This document shows positions 8,498 to 17,600 of a DNA stretch of 64,000 nt, piece after piece. A program made the translations under genes and the position numbers. The stretch lies in contig NZ_CP188258.1 in NCBI RefSeq assembly GCF_049994905.1, forward strand, positions 3,472,001 to 3,536,000. The letters are read 5' to 3'. A model generated the notes under the pieces. The model had not been told where the DNA came from, ran no database searches, and worked only from the letters and a program-made list of their open reading frames with translations. The stretch's first letter is position 1, and each line of letters starts with the position of its first letter. The stretch comes from Diaminobutyricibacter sp049994905. Lineage in GTDB: Bacteria; Actinomycetota; Actinomycetes; Actinomycetales; Microbacteriaceae.

Positions 8498-8727
8498 ACT
8501 GGGAGGACTTGCGAGTCCACGATGGACTCCCTGCGTCGTAGAACGCACCTCTTCACGCACGCGCTGGACCGAACAAACCGGGTCCCGCTTGCCGCTGTCG
8601 AAACTTTCTTACGGCGAACGATCGTGCCGCCGGCACCTTCGCCATTGATCCCATCGAGCACCGCCGAGCGCTGCATGCAGTCGTGATGTGCGCCTCCGTG
8701 GGATTCCGATGCCCGAAAGGCACCAAT
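8495..8727 (+). promoter_or_regulatory. Promoter and long structured leader of the DEAD-box helicase
   Basis: A TAGACT -10-like hexamer at 8495-8500 would start a leader of about 220 nt before the TTG at 8728. Near its 5' end three segments can pair in exclusive ways: GGACT (8505-8509) with AGTCC (8514-8518), or GAGTCCA (8513-8519) with TGGACTC (8523-8529). A GTGCCG/CGGCAC palindrome and the palindrome CTGCATGCAG lie further on. Long leaders are common on cold-regulated helicase genes; regulation here is inferred. Confidence 0.4.
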
Positions 8728-10386
8728 TTGTCTCACAATACTTTTGCTTCACTCGGCGTACCTGCGCCGCTCGTCGCTGCACTCACTGCAGACGGCAAGA
8801 CCGAACCGTTCCCCATCCAGGTCGACACCCTCCCCGACACCCTCGCCGGGCGCGACGTGCTCGGACGCGGAAAGACCGGCTCGGGCAAGACCCTCGCCTT
8901 CGCACTGCCGATGGTCGCGCGCCTCGGTGGCGCCCTCGCCGGCGGTCGCCGTCGCCCGGGCCGTCCGCTCGGACTCGTGCTCGCACCGACCCGCGAGCTC
9001 GCCACCCAGATCTCCGCAACCCTCGCCCCGCTCGCCGAGGCCTACGGCCTCAAGACGACCACCATCTTCGGCGGCGTCTCGCAGCAGCGCCAGGTCGCCG
9101 CACTCAAAGACGGCGTCGACATCGTCGTGGCCTGCCCCGGTCGCCTCGAAGACCTCATGAAGCAGGGCTTCGTGACCCTCGACGCCGTCGAGATCACCGT
9201 GCTCGACGAGGCCGACCACATGGCCGACCTCGGCTTCCTGCCGGTCGTCACGCGCATCCTCGACAAGACGCCGAACAGCGGCCAGCGGTTGCTGTTCTCG
9301 GCAACCCTGGACAACGGTGTGGACAAGATCGTGAAGCGGTTCCTCCACAACGAGGTGCTGCACTCGGTCGACGAGGTGACCAGCCACGTCGAAGCGATGA
9401 CCCACCACGTGTTCGAGGTCGACGGCGTCGAAGCCAAGCGGGTTCTCGTGCAGAAGCTCGCCTCGGGTACCGGGCGACGCATCCTGTTCATGCGCACGAA
9501 GCACCACGCGAAGAAGCTGGCCAAGCAGCTGACGGATGCGGGCATCCCCTCCGTCGACCTGCACGGCAACCTCTCGCAGGTCGCCCGTGATCGCAACCTC
9601 GCGGCGTTCGGCGCCGGCGATGTGCGTGTTCTCGTCGCCACCGACGTCGCTGCCCGTGGCGTTCACGTGGACAACGTCGAACTCGTCGTGCACGTCGACC
9701 CGCCGATGGAGCACAAGGCGTACCTGCACCGTTCGGGCCGCACGGCTCGCGCCGGCAGCGCCGGAGACGTCGTCACGGTTGTGCTGCCGACCCAGCGCTC
9801 AGACGTGAAAACGCTGCTGCGCAAGGCCGCGATCAGCGCCGCACCGCAGGTCGTCCATGCCGATTCAGCTGCAGTGAACGCCCTCGTCGGCGAGATCGCT
9901 GCATACGTCAAGCCGGTTCCGCGTGAGGCCCAGCCGCAGCGTGGACAGTCGCAGGGCGGACGCTCGCAGGGTGCGAACGCCCAGCGCAAGCGTGCCAACC
10001 GCGACGGTCGCGACGGTGAGGGTCGTAGCGCGCAGGGCCGCGGCCAGGGTCGCGATGGCCAGGCACGTGACGGCCAGTCGCGTGACGGCCAGGGTCGTGA
10101 CGGCCAGGGTCGTGACGGCCAGAACCGTGGACAGGGCCGTGGTCAGCAGGCGCGCGGCGGCTCCTCGGATGCCGTCGGCGGCAACACGCGCCGCGACCGT
10201 TCGGGCCGTCCGTCTTCACACGGTGCCGGGTCGGGATCCTCGCAGGGCGGCGCCTCGCACGGCTCCGCACAGGGCGGCTCACACGCCGGGGGTCGTTCGG
10301 GCGGTCGCCCGGCCGGCCTGAAGGTGGGCAGCCTCGTCGGTGGCAGCACCAGCCGCGGCCAGGGCTCACGCCGCGCCCGCGGCTAG
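8728..10386 (+). CDS. DEAD-box ATP-dependent RNA helicase with Arg/Gly-rich tail
   Basis: 552 residues from a TTG start chosen because GAAAGG sits 8 bases upstream and the resulting N-terminus (LSHNTFASLGVPAPL) leads directly into the Q motif; the longer ATG frame adds residues without family resemblance. Motifs: GKTGSGKT near 48, PTRELA near 90, DEAD in VLDEADHMADLGF near 162, SAT near 195, and ARGVHVDN plus HRSGRTARAG in the second RecA domain. Residues from about 395 on form a low-complexity basic RNA-binding tail with RDGQ repeats. Role: RNA unwinding in ribosome assembly or mRNA turnover. Confidence 0.93.
   Translation: MSHNTFASLGVPAPLVAALTADGKTEPFPIQVDTLPDTLAGRDVLGRGKTGSGKTLAFALPMVARLGGALAGGRRRPGRPLGLVLAPTRELATQISATLAPLAEAYGLKTTTIFGGVSQQRQVAALKDGVDIVVACPGRLEDLMKQGFVTLDAVEITVLDEADHMADLGFLPVVTRILDKTPNSGQRLLFSATLDNGVDKIVKRFLHNEVLHSVDEVTSHVEAMTHHVFEVDGVEAKRVLVQKLASGTGRRILFMRTKHHAKKLAKQLTDAGIPSVDLHGNLSQVARDRNLAAFGAGDVRVLVATDVAARGVHVDNVELVVHVDPPMEHKAYLHRSGRTARAGSAGDVVTVVLPTQRSDVKTLLRKAAISAAPQVVHADSAAVNALVGEIAAYVKPVPREAQPQRGQSQGGRSQGANAQRKRANRDGRDGEGRSAQGRGQGRDGQARDGQSRDGQGRDGQGRDGQNRGQGRGQQARGGSSDAVGGNTRRDRSGRPSSHGAGSGSSQGGASHGSAQGGSHAGGRSGGRPAGLKVGSLVGGSTSRGQGSRRARG
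10051..10125 (+). repeat. Five 15-bp tandem repeats encoding RDGQ-x units
   Basis: Five consecutive 15-bp units, the last four beginning CGTGACGGCCAG, inside the helicase tail. They encode RDGQA, RDGQS, RDGQG, RDGQG and RDGQN. Units three and four are identical at the DNA level, which suggests recent slippage or unequal exchange. The reading frame is kept whatever the copy number. Confidence 0.9.
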
Positions 10387-10418
10387 CCAGCGTCTCGCCG
10401 GCTCATGCCGGCGCTCCA

Positions 10419-10475
10419 CGAGCACAGGAAAGGTCACCCTATTCTTCGAGAATGGGGTGACTTTTCCTGTGCTCG
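10419..10475. terminator. Long palindromic bidirectional terminator element
   Basis: Arms of 27 bases (10419-10445 and 10449-10475) pair fully, with only two G-U wobbles, around a 3-base loop. The outer arm reads CGAGCACAGGAAA on both strands. It lies between the convergent helicase and TetR genes. There are runs of four T on either strand, so it can plausibly end transcription from both sides. A related element is at 27511-27575. Confidence 0.65.
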
Positions 10476-10496
10476 GCGCCGTTCGCGGGCTGAGGG

Positions 10497-11093
10497 TCAG
10501 GGCTGGGGCGCGGGGGCGAGGCGCGCGATTCCGGCGATGAGCGCATCGACGAGGAGGGCGAAACTCCGGTCGAGGTCGTCCGGCAGGCCGAAACCGCCGC
10601 CGAGTTCGAGCACGACGAAACCGTGGATGCCGCTCCGCAGCACCCGGATCGCATCGGTCGTCAAGTCGGCGGGCAGCTCGAACCCGCGGAGTGCGCCCGC
10701 GAGCACCGCCACGGTCTCGGCGCCACGGGACGCGAGTTCCGCATCCGCCGGATCGGAGAGATTCGCGGCTACCTGCGAGGCTGCGTAGCGGCCGGGATGT
10801 GCGTGCGCGAAGCTGCGCAGCGCATCCGCCGCCGCGCGCAGCGCCTCCGAACCGGCCCGGCCGATGGTTGCGGCAGCGAGCACGCGGGTGAGTTCGGTGA
10901 CCGATTCGGTTGCGACCAGCCGACGAAGATCGGCGAGGGACCCGACGTGCTTGTACAGGCTCGGCACGGCGACACCCGCCCTGGAGGCGACGGCCGCCAG
11001 GGTGAGGGTGTCGAACCCGGTCGTGCCTCCGGCATCCACGAGCTCGAGCGCAACCTCGGTGACTGCTGTCCGGTTCAGACCGGCTCTAGGCAC
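10497..11093 (-). CDS. TetR/AcrR family transcriptional regulator
   Basis: 198 residues from GTG at 11093, 8 bases inside the end of the hydrolase gene, so the two are coupled. The HTH is at about residues 10-55 (AVTEVALELVDAGG, then LTLAAVASRAGVAVPSLYKHVGSL). The C-terminal half resembles the WHG-type TetR ligand domain (HAHPGRYAA near 105). A probable operator lies before the hydrolase gene at 12022-12036, implying autoregulation. The ligand is unknown. Confidence 0.85.
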   Translation of the reverse strand: MPRAGLNRTAVTEVALELVDAGGTTGFDTLTLAAVASRAGVAVPSLYKHVGSLADLRRLVATESVTELTRVLAAATIGRAGSEALRAAADALRSFAHAHPGRYAASQVAANLSDPADAELASRGAETVAVLAGALRGFELPADLTTDAIRVLRSGIHGFVVLELGGGFGLPDDLDRSFALLVDALIAGIARLAPAPQP

Positions 11094-12012
11094 GAGCCAC
11101 CCACGCTTCCACCACCGACGAACCCTGCGGGGGCACGCTCGTCCCGCCGCTCTCGCTCGCCGCGCCGTTCGCTCCTTCTCCACGCTTGCGAAGCGACTCG
11201 ACGAACGCGACGGTTCCGGGAACCGTGATGTCCGGACGCTGGGCCTGGGTGTAGTGACCGGCAGCGGGAACGAGAACCGTCTCAGCGCCGAGGCTCGCGA
11301 TCCATTGGCGCTCGGCCTCGGGGTCCGCAAAGTCCGGATCCTGGTCGCCGACGAACGCCAGCATCGGTGCGTGGACCTCGGGCAGGCGAGCCTCGACCGG
11401 AGCGTGGGTCAGCTGGATCGTCAGCTGGCGGAACGAACGCATCCGCCCCGGCTCCTTCAGATTCGCACGGATGGCCGCCGCGTGCTCGTCGAGCCACGGC
11501 GCTTTGGTGCCCTTGTTGAGTCCCTTGTAGTACGACGCCCAGAAGCCCGCACCCCACGGCTTGACGAAGAGCAGCCGGTAGAGACCGTGGAGGGATGCGG
11601 TGGCGAAAGCGGATGCCTTCGGGTTGCGCAGGAATCCGCCGTAGAGCACGATCCCGGCGATGGCGTCAGGACGTTCGGCTGCAGCCCAGGCGGCAGCTCC
11701 TCCGCCCATCGAGTTGCCAAGCACGACAGCCGGGCCGCCGAGTTCGTCGATGATTGCGATCAGGTCCTGGCCGGTGACGACATCGCCGTGCGTGCGGAAG
11801 GTCGTGTCGCTGTCGCCGTGGCCACGCAGGTCCATGAGCGCAACGCGGTAGCCCGCGTCGACGAGCGGTGCGACGAATTCACGGAAGGTCGTGCGGAGGT
11901 CACCCATGCCGGGGACGGCGACGACGAGCGGCCCTGATCCCTGGACCGTGTAGGCGATGCGTCCTTCCGGGCGCTGGATGAAGCGGACATCCTGAGCGAT
12001 TGAAGTGTTCAT
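11086..12012 (-). CDS. Alpha/beta hydrolase
   Basis: 308 residues, alpha/beta hydrolase fold. The oxyanion region VVAVPGMGD is near residue 35, the nucleophile elbow GNSMGG near 99, the acid in VGDQDPDF near 228 and the catalytic histidine in AAGHYTQAQRP near 258. It may act as an esterase or epoxide/haloalkane-type hydrolase; the substrate is not predictable. It is the first gene of an operon with the TetR regulator, whose start it overlaps by 8 bases. The start is ATG at 12012, just downstream of the palindromic operator. Confidence 0.87.
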   Translation of the reverse strand: MNTSIAQDVRFIQRPEGRIAYTVQGSGPLVVAVPGMGDLRTTFREFVAPLVDAGYRVALMDLRGHGDSDTTFRTHGDVVTGQDLIAIIDELGGPAVVLGNSMGGGAAAWAAAERPDAIAGIVLYGGFLRNPKASAFATASLHGLYRLLFVKPWGAGFWASYYKGLNKGTKAPWLDEHAAAIRANLKEPGRMRSFRQLTIQLTHAPVEARLPEVHAPMLAFVGDQDPDFADPEAERQWIASLGAETVLVPAAGHYTQAQRPDITVPGTVAFVESLRKRGEGANGAASESGGTSVPPQGSSVVEAWVARA

Positions 12013-12021
12013 AGCCCTAAA

Positions 12022-12036
12022 GCTAATACCATTAGC
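12022..12036. promoter_or_regulatory. Probable TetR operator
   Basis: Perfect inverted repeat GCTAAT-ACC-ATTAGC located 10 bases upstream of the hydrolase start codon, in an otherwise GC-rich region. On the minus strand it includes TATTAG, a possible -10 box, so a bound repressor would block RNA polymerase. Assignment to the TetR encoded two genes down is inference from position. Confidence 0.5.
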
Positions 12037-12155
12037 CAAAGGACGCAAGAGGTCGGAACGATATGGCTTCGGCATCTTTCGGATTCGGGAAGAATGCCGG
12101 TTCTTATGGGCGTAACAGAGTGCGATCGGGCACGGGCATCCCTGATTGTAGAAAC

Positions 12156-13154
12156 ATGACGATTCTTGTGCCCGTCACGGCACCGACGAGAGACGACTCC
12201 GCAGACCGTGTCACGCTGAGGTTCCTCGTCGCCCCCGCTGACATGGATGCCTCAGGCGAGTCCGTGCAGGCCGGTCGCGTACTCGAGTGGATCGACAAGG
12301 CCGGCTACGCCTGCGCCGTCGGTTGGAGCGCCGCCTACTGCGTGACGGCTTACGTCGGTGACGTGCACTTCACCCGTCCGATCGCAGCGGGGTCGATCGT
12401 GCAGGCGCATGCCCGCATCATCCACACCGGCCGCACGAGTATGCAGGTGTTCGTGTCCATCGAGACATCGGATGCGCGTGACCGCACCTTCGTCGAGGCG
12501 ACACACTGCATCCTGGTCTTCGTCGCCGTCGACGACAACGGCCGGCCGCGGGAGGTTCCGGGCTGGGAACCGTGGGATGAAGGCGAGAGGACGCTGCAGC
12601 TGCGGGCCGCGGCACGCATCGAACCTCGTAAGCGCATCCAGAGCTCGATGCTCGCGGAGCGGTATACGGATGCGGGCACGACACCGCGCACCGTCTTCCG
12701 TTTTCTGGCGAGCCCGGGTGACACCAACTGGGGAGGCAAGGCGCACGGGGGGACGGTCATGGGCTGGATCGACGAGACGGCGTTCGCGTGTGCGGCGAGC
12801 TGGAGTTCGACTGCGGCCGCCGCGGTGTATTCGGGTGGCATCCACTTCTATCGGCCGATCGCGATCGGGAACCTGGTCGAAGTGGATGCGCGTCTCATCC
12901 ACACCGGCGAGCACAGCATGCACATCAGCGTTCGGGTGCGTACCGGAAGCCCGATGGCACCGCGTGCCCTCGAGCTCGCGACCCAGTGCCTCACGGTGTT
13001 CGTCGAGCGGGCCGATGACGGTCACGCGGCGGCGATCCGTCCCCTCTCCCTGATCTCGGACGAAGACCGACGCCTCGACGCCCACGCGGTCGACCTCATC
13101 GGACTGCGCGAGGACATGGCGGTCATTCCGCACGGTCTCGCGCGCTTCGGGTAG
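12156..13154 (+). CDS. Acyl-CoA thioesterase, two fused hotdog domains
   Basis: 332 residues made of two similar hotdog domains, about 15-140 and 180-310. The parallel motifs are GRVLEWIDKAGYACA and TVMGWIDETAFACA, VHFTRPIAAGSIVQAHARIIHTG and IHFYRPIAIGNLVEVDARLIHTG, which shows internal duplication. This is the layout of acyl-CoA hydrolases of the cytosolic ACOT type, which release free fatty acid and CoA. The start at ATG 12156 is tentative because the frame is open to 12063. It is divergent from the hydrolase/TetR operon. Confidence 0.85.
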   Translation: MTILVPVTAPTRDDSADRVTLRFLVAPADMDASGESVQAGRVLEWIDKAGYACAVGWSAAYCVTAYVGDVHFTRPIAAGSIVQAHARIIHTGRTSMQVFVSIETSDARDRTFVEATHCILVFVAVDDNGRPREVPGWEPWDEGERTLQLRAAARIEPRKRIQSSMLAERYTDAGTTPRTVFRFLASPGDTNWGGKAHGGTVMGWIDETAFACAASWSSTAAAAVYSGGIHFYRPIAIGNLVEVDARLIHTGEHSMHISVRVRTGSPMAPRALELATQCLTVFVERADDGHAAAIRPLSLISDEDRRLDAHAVDLIGLREDMAVIPHGLARFG

Positions 13155-13201
13155 CGGCGCCAGGCCGGCCGCGCAACGCAGGAGACGCGCAGGAGACGCG
13201 A

Positions 13202-13222
13202 GGCTGCCGGGGGTCGGCAGCC
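13202..13222. terminator. Hairpin between convergent genes
   Basis: GGCTGCCG and CGGCAGCC form an 8-bp perfect stem around a GGGGT loop. It lies between the convergent thioesterase and NUDIX genes and has no T-run, so it is a weak candidate for a terminator. Just before it are two tandem copies of GGAGACGCGCA-like sequence (about 13180-13201). Confidence 0.4.
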
Positions 13223-13230
13223 GACCAGCG

Positions 13231-13803
13231 CTACGGCAGGCGGCCGACGGACGCGAGCGCCGCGCGCAGCAGGGTGCCGCGGCCACCCTCCATCTCTTCG
13301 GAGACGGCCACGGAGGCAGCCTCTTCCGGAGTCATCCAGGTGAGTTCGAGCGCATCCTGGCGAGGCTCGCAGGTGCCCGTCACGGGCACGACGTAAGCGA
13401 GCGACACGGCGTGCTGCCGGTCGTCGGTGAAGGGCGAGATGCCGGGCATCGGGAAGTACTCGGCCACCTGGAACGGCACCGGGCTCGCGGGGAGCTGAGG
13501 GAACGCCATCGGCCCCAGATCTTTCTCGAGGTGCCGGAACAGCGCCTCACGCAGGGTCTCACCGCGCATGACCCTGCCCGACACGAGCGTTCGCGTCATC
13601 TCACCCACCGCGTTGGCACGCAGGAGCACGCCCAGCTCGATGACCTGCCCGATGCCGTCGACCCGCACCGGCACTGCCTCGACATAGAGGATCGGCAACC
13701 GGCGGCGTGCCTGCTCGAGCTCGATATCGGAGAGCCACGCCGGCCCGCCCGACGGGTCATCGGGCATCGGGTCCGGAGTCGGATCGGGGGTTCTGACGCT
13801 CAT
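13231..13803 (-). CDS. NUDIX-like protein of the DUF4916 family
   Basis: 190 residues: a proline/aspartate-rich N-terminus, then a NUDIX-type domain of the DUF4916 group (DIELEQARRRLPILYVEAVPV near residue 26). The NUDIX box is recognisable near residues 75-97 (SGRVMRGETLREALFRHLEKDLG) but the core REUxEE reads RHLEKD, so two of the usual metal-binding glutamates are replaced. Activity on nucleoside diphosphates is therefore doubtful. It is monocistronic and convergent with the thioesterase. Confidence 0.8.
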   Translation of the reverse strand: MSVRTPDPTPDPMPDDPSGGPAWLSDIELEQARRRLPILYVEAVPVRVDGIGQVIELGVLLRANAVGEMTRTLVSGRVMRGETLREALFRHLEKDLGPMAFPQLPASPVPFQVAEYFPMPGISPFTDDRQHAVSLAYVVPVTGTCEPRQDALELTWMTPEEAASVAVSEEMEGGRGTLLRAALASVGRLP

Positions 13804-13941
13804 GACACGATCCTACGGACCCTGCCCACTGACCGGAGTGCGGCGGCGCGATCTGTGGACACGATTTTCGATCGAGCGAATGTGGAGGGAATTTGCATCA
13901 CTCTCGCGAGAAGATGATGTCTCGCCCTCCAGGAGGAACCC

Positions 13942-14589
13942 GTGCCCACATCGCCGCCCGCCCTCACGATCGATCGCGAGGCCGTGCTCTGGTCAGCCTC
14001 GGAGCGCGACCGCGCAGACCGGCCGCTGCTGATCCTCCTGCACGGCTACGCCTCAGACGAAGCGGACCTGTTCGGAATCTCCGCCTACCTTCCTCTCGAA
14101 CCGGTCATCGCATCCGTTCGCGCCCCCATCCCGGAGGGACCGGGGTTCGCCTGGTTCTCGCGGTTCGCCAACACGCAGGGCGACCCGTCGCAGGCCAATG
14201 CCGACGCCGCCGCGAACGCCGTGCTGGACTGGCTCGACGAGCAGCCGGCGCCTGCGTCGATCGGGCTGCTCGGCTTCTCGCAGGGCGGAGCGATGGCACT
14301 CCAGCTCCTGCGACTGGCCCCGGAACGCTTCAGCTATACCGTGCAGTTGTCCGGTTTCGCGGTCAAGGGCCAGGAGCCGGGGGATGTCCACCTCGCCACC
14401 CACCGTCCGCCGGTCTTCTGGGGCAGGGGCAGCGTCGACGACGCGATCCCACCTGCGGCCATCCAGCGCACGGAAGACTGGCTGCCCTCGCACTCCACGC
14501 TCGACTCCCGGGTCTACGAGGGGCTGGGTCACGCCATCTCGCAGCGTGAGCTCGCCGACGTCTCGGGCTTCATCCGTCACCTGCTCTGA
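13942..14589 (+). CDS. Carboxylesterase / phospholipase-type alpha/beta hydrolase
   Basis: 215 residues with the small-carboxylesterase pattern: LLILLHGYASDEADLF near residue 29, nucleophile motif GFSQGGAMALQLL near 111, aspartate in WGRGSVDDAIPP near 165 and catalytic histidine in EGLGHAISQREL near 193. A GTG start at 13942 follows a strong AGGAGG ribosome binding site. It lies 45 bases before lhr and could be cotranscribed with it, but no functional link is evident. Confidence 0.88.
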   Translation: MPTSPPALTIDREAVLWSASERDRADRPLLILLHGYASDEADLFGISAYLPLEPVIASVRAPIPEGPGFAWFSRFANTQGDPSQANADAAANAVLDWLDEQPAPASIGLLGFSQGGAMALQLLRLAPERFSYTVQLSGFAVKGQEPGDVHLATHRPPVFWGRGSVDDAIPPAAIQRTEDWLPSHSTLDSRVYEGLGHAISQRELADVSGFIRHLL

Positions 14590-14634
14590 GCATCCACCCA
14601 CCACACTGTCGGTCGTGTGCGTAAGGATGGACGG

Positions 14635-17600
14635 ATGAGCAATGTGCTCGACCGGTTCTCCCCTGCCACGCGCGAGTGGTTCAGCGGGGCGTTTCCCGAG
14701 CCGACGACCGCGCAGTCCGGCGCCTGGGAGGCGATCACCCGCGGCTCGCACGCGCTCGTCGTCGCGCCGACAGGATCGGGCAAGACCCTCGCCGCGTTCC
14801 TCTGGGCGATCGACCGCCTGGCTGCGGAAGACCGCGACCACGCGCGTCCGCCGGGTACGCGCGTGCTCTACATCTCGCCGCTGAAGGCGCTCGGCGTCGA
14901 CGTCGAACGCAACCTCCGTGCGCCACTGGTCGGCATCACACAGACGGCGAAGCGACTCGGAGCGGAACCCCCGCATGTCAGCGTCGGAGTGCGCTCGGGA
15001 GACACGACCTCGTCGGATCGCCGTGCGCTCGTGACCAATCCGCCCGACATCCTCATCACCACCCCCGAGTCGCTCTTCCTGATGCTCACCTCGGCCGCGC
15101 GCGAGACCCTCACCTCGGTCGAGACGGTCATCGTCGACGAGGTGCATGCCGTCGCCGCCACCAAACGCGGGGCGCATCTCGCCGTGTCCCTCGAGCGGCT
15201 CGACACGATGCTGGCGAAGCCGGCGCAAAGGATCGGCCTGTCGGCCACGGTGCGCCCGGCGGAGGAGGTCGCGCGGTTCCTCGGGGGCCGAGCGCCCGTC
15301 GAAGTCGTCTCGCCCCCATCCGGCAAGCGTTTCGACCTGCGGGTCGTCGTGCCGGTCGCAGACATGAGCGAGCTGGGCACGTCGACCTGGAACGACGAAG
15401 GCGACTCCCGCACGCCGCAGACAGGATCGATCTGGCCGCACGTCGAAGAGGCCATCGTCGATCGGGTGCTCGAGCATCGGTCGTCCATCGTCTTCGCCAA
15501 TTCGCGGCGGCTCGCCGAGCGACTGACCGCGCGCCTCAACGAGATCTACGAAGAACGCCTGCTGGGTGGGGCTGCCGACCTCGTCCCCTTCGGTGGTGGT
15601 GCGCCGGAAGCCGCCGCCTCCTCCACGACGCGGGTGCCCGCAGAGATGATCGGGGCATCCGGCCAGACGAAGGGCTCGTCGCTCGCCGGTGCCGACCCGG
15701 ACTCCCTCGTGCTCGCGCGTGCACACCACGGTTCGGTCAGCAAGGAGCAGCGGGCCATCATCGAAGACGACCTGAAGTCCGGGCGGCTCCGGTGCGTCGT
15801 CGCCACCTCGAGTCTCGAGCTCGGCATCGACATGGGTGCTGTCGACCTCGTCGTGCAAGTCGAATCCCCGCCCTCGGTGGCGAGTGGGCTCCAGCGCGTC
15901 GGTCGTGCGGGGCACCAGGTGGGTGAGGTGTCGCGCGGCATCGTGTACCCGAAGCACCGGGCCGACCTCATCCATTCGGCTGTCGCCGCAGAACGGATGA
16001 CCGCTGGCCTGATCGAGTCGCTCCGGGTTCCCACGAACCCGCTCGACATCCTCGCCCAGCAGACCGTCGCCGCCGTCGCACTCGAACCCGTCGACGTCGA
16101 CGACTGGTTCGACACGGTTCGGCGGAGCGCTCCGTTCGCGACACTTCCGCGGAGTGCCTACGACGCCACCCTCGACCTGCTTGCCGGCCGCTACCCGTCC
16201 GACGAATTCGCCGAACTGCGGCCGCGCGTCGTCTGGGACCGGGACTCCGGGTCGCTGACAGGCCGCCCGGGAGCGCAACGCCTCGCGGTGACCAGCGGCG
16301 GGACCATTCCCGACCGCGGACTGTTCGGCGTCTACATGGTCGGCGAGAAGGCGAGCCGCGTCGGCGAACTCGATGAGGAGATGGTGTACGAGTCGCGGGT
16401 CGGCGACGTCTTCGCGCTCGGCTCCACGAGCTGGCGCATCCAGGAGATCACCCACGACCGAGTGCTGGTCACCCCCGCGTTCGGCGAGCCAGGGCGCCTG
16501 CCGTTCTGGAAGGGCGACGGGCTGGGGCGGCCCGCGGAGCTGGGACGTGCGGTCGGTGCGTTCGTTCGCGAGGTGAGCGGGGCATCCGACACCGATGCCG
16601 AGCTGCGCTGCGTAGAAGCCGGGCTCGACCAGTGGGCGACCGGCAACCTGCTGTCGTTCCTCAAGGAGCAGCGCACGGCGACCGGGCACATCCCCACCGA
16701 CCGCACCCTGGTCGTCGAGCGCTTCCGCGACGAACTCGGCGACTGGCGCGTCGTGATGCATTCCCCGTACGGCATGCAGGTGCATGCGCCGTGGGCGCTG
16801 GCCGTCGGTGCCCGGGTCCGTGAGCGTTTCGGCATCGAAGGCGCATGCATGGCCGCCGACGACGGGATCATCGTGCGCATCCCCGACACCGAATCGCAGC
16901 CGCCCGGTGCGGAGCTGTTCGTCTTCGATCCAGCCGAACTCGACGAGCTCGTGACCACCGAAGTCGGCGGGTCCGCCCTGTTCGCCGCGCGCTTCCGTGA
17001 ATGCGCCGCGCGGGCCCTTCTGCTGCCCAAGTACAACCCCGGTAAGCGTTCGCCGCTCTGGCAGCAACGGCAGAAGGCGTCACAGCTGCTCGACGTCGCC
17101 CGCAAATACCCGACATTCCCGATCATCCTCGAGACCGTGCGTGAATGCCTGCAAGATGTCTACGACCTGCCCGCCCTCGACGCGCTCGCCAAACAGCTGG
17201 CCGCACGGACCGTGCGCATCGTCGAGACCACGACCGAATCCGCGTCTCCGTTCGCCCGCTCGCTCCTCTTCGGCTATGTCGCCGCATTCATGTACGAGGG
17301 AGACAGCCCGCTCGCCGAACGTCGGGCGGCTGCACTCTCGCTGGATGCCGGCCTGCTCGCCGAGTTGCTCGGTCGCGCCGAGCTGCGCGAACTGCTCGAT
17401 CCCGCGGTCATCGAACGTGTCGAACGCGAAGTGCAGCGTCTCGCACCCGACAGACGGGCGCGCGGTCTCGAAGGCGCGGCGGACCTCATCCGGATGCTGG
17501 GGCCGCTGACCGTCGATGAAGCCGGCGAACGACTCGAAGGCGAAGGCGACGAGCCCGCCGGCCCTGTCGTCGCTCGCCGACTGCTCACGGAACTGGTCGA

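Noticed and set aside
8683..8727. ATG 8683 as start of the DEAD-box helicase
   Set aside because: The extra residues do not resemble helicase N-termini, while the TTG at 8728 has GAAAGG at good spacing.
10051..10125. CRISPR-like direct repeats
   Set aside because: Units are contiguous, 15 bp, in frame and encode RDGQ; there are no spacers.
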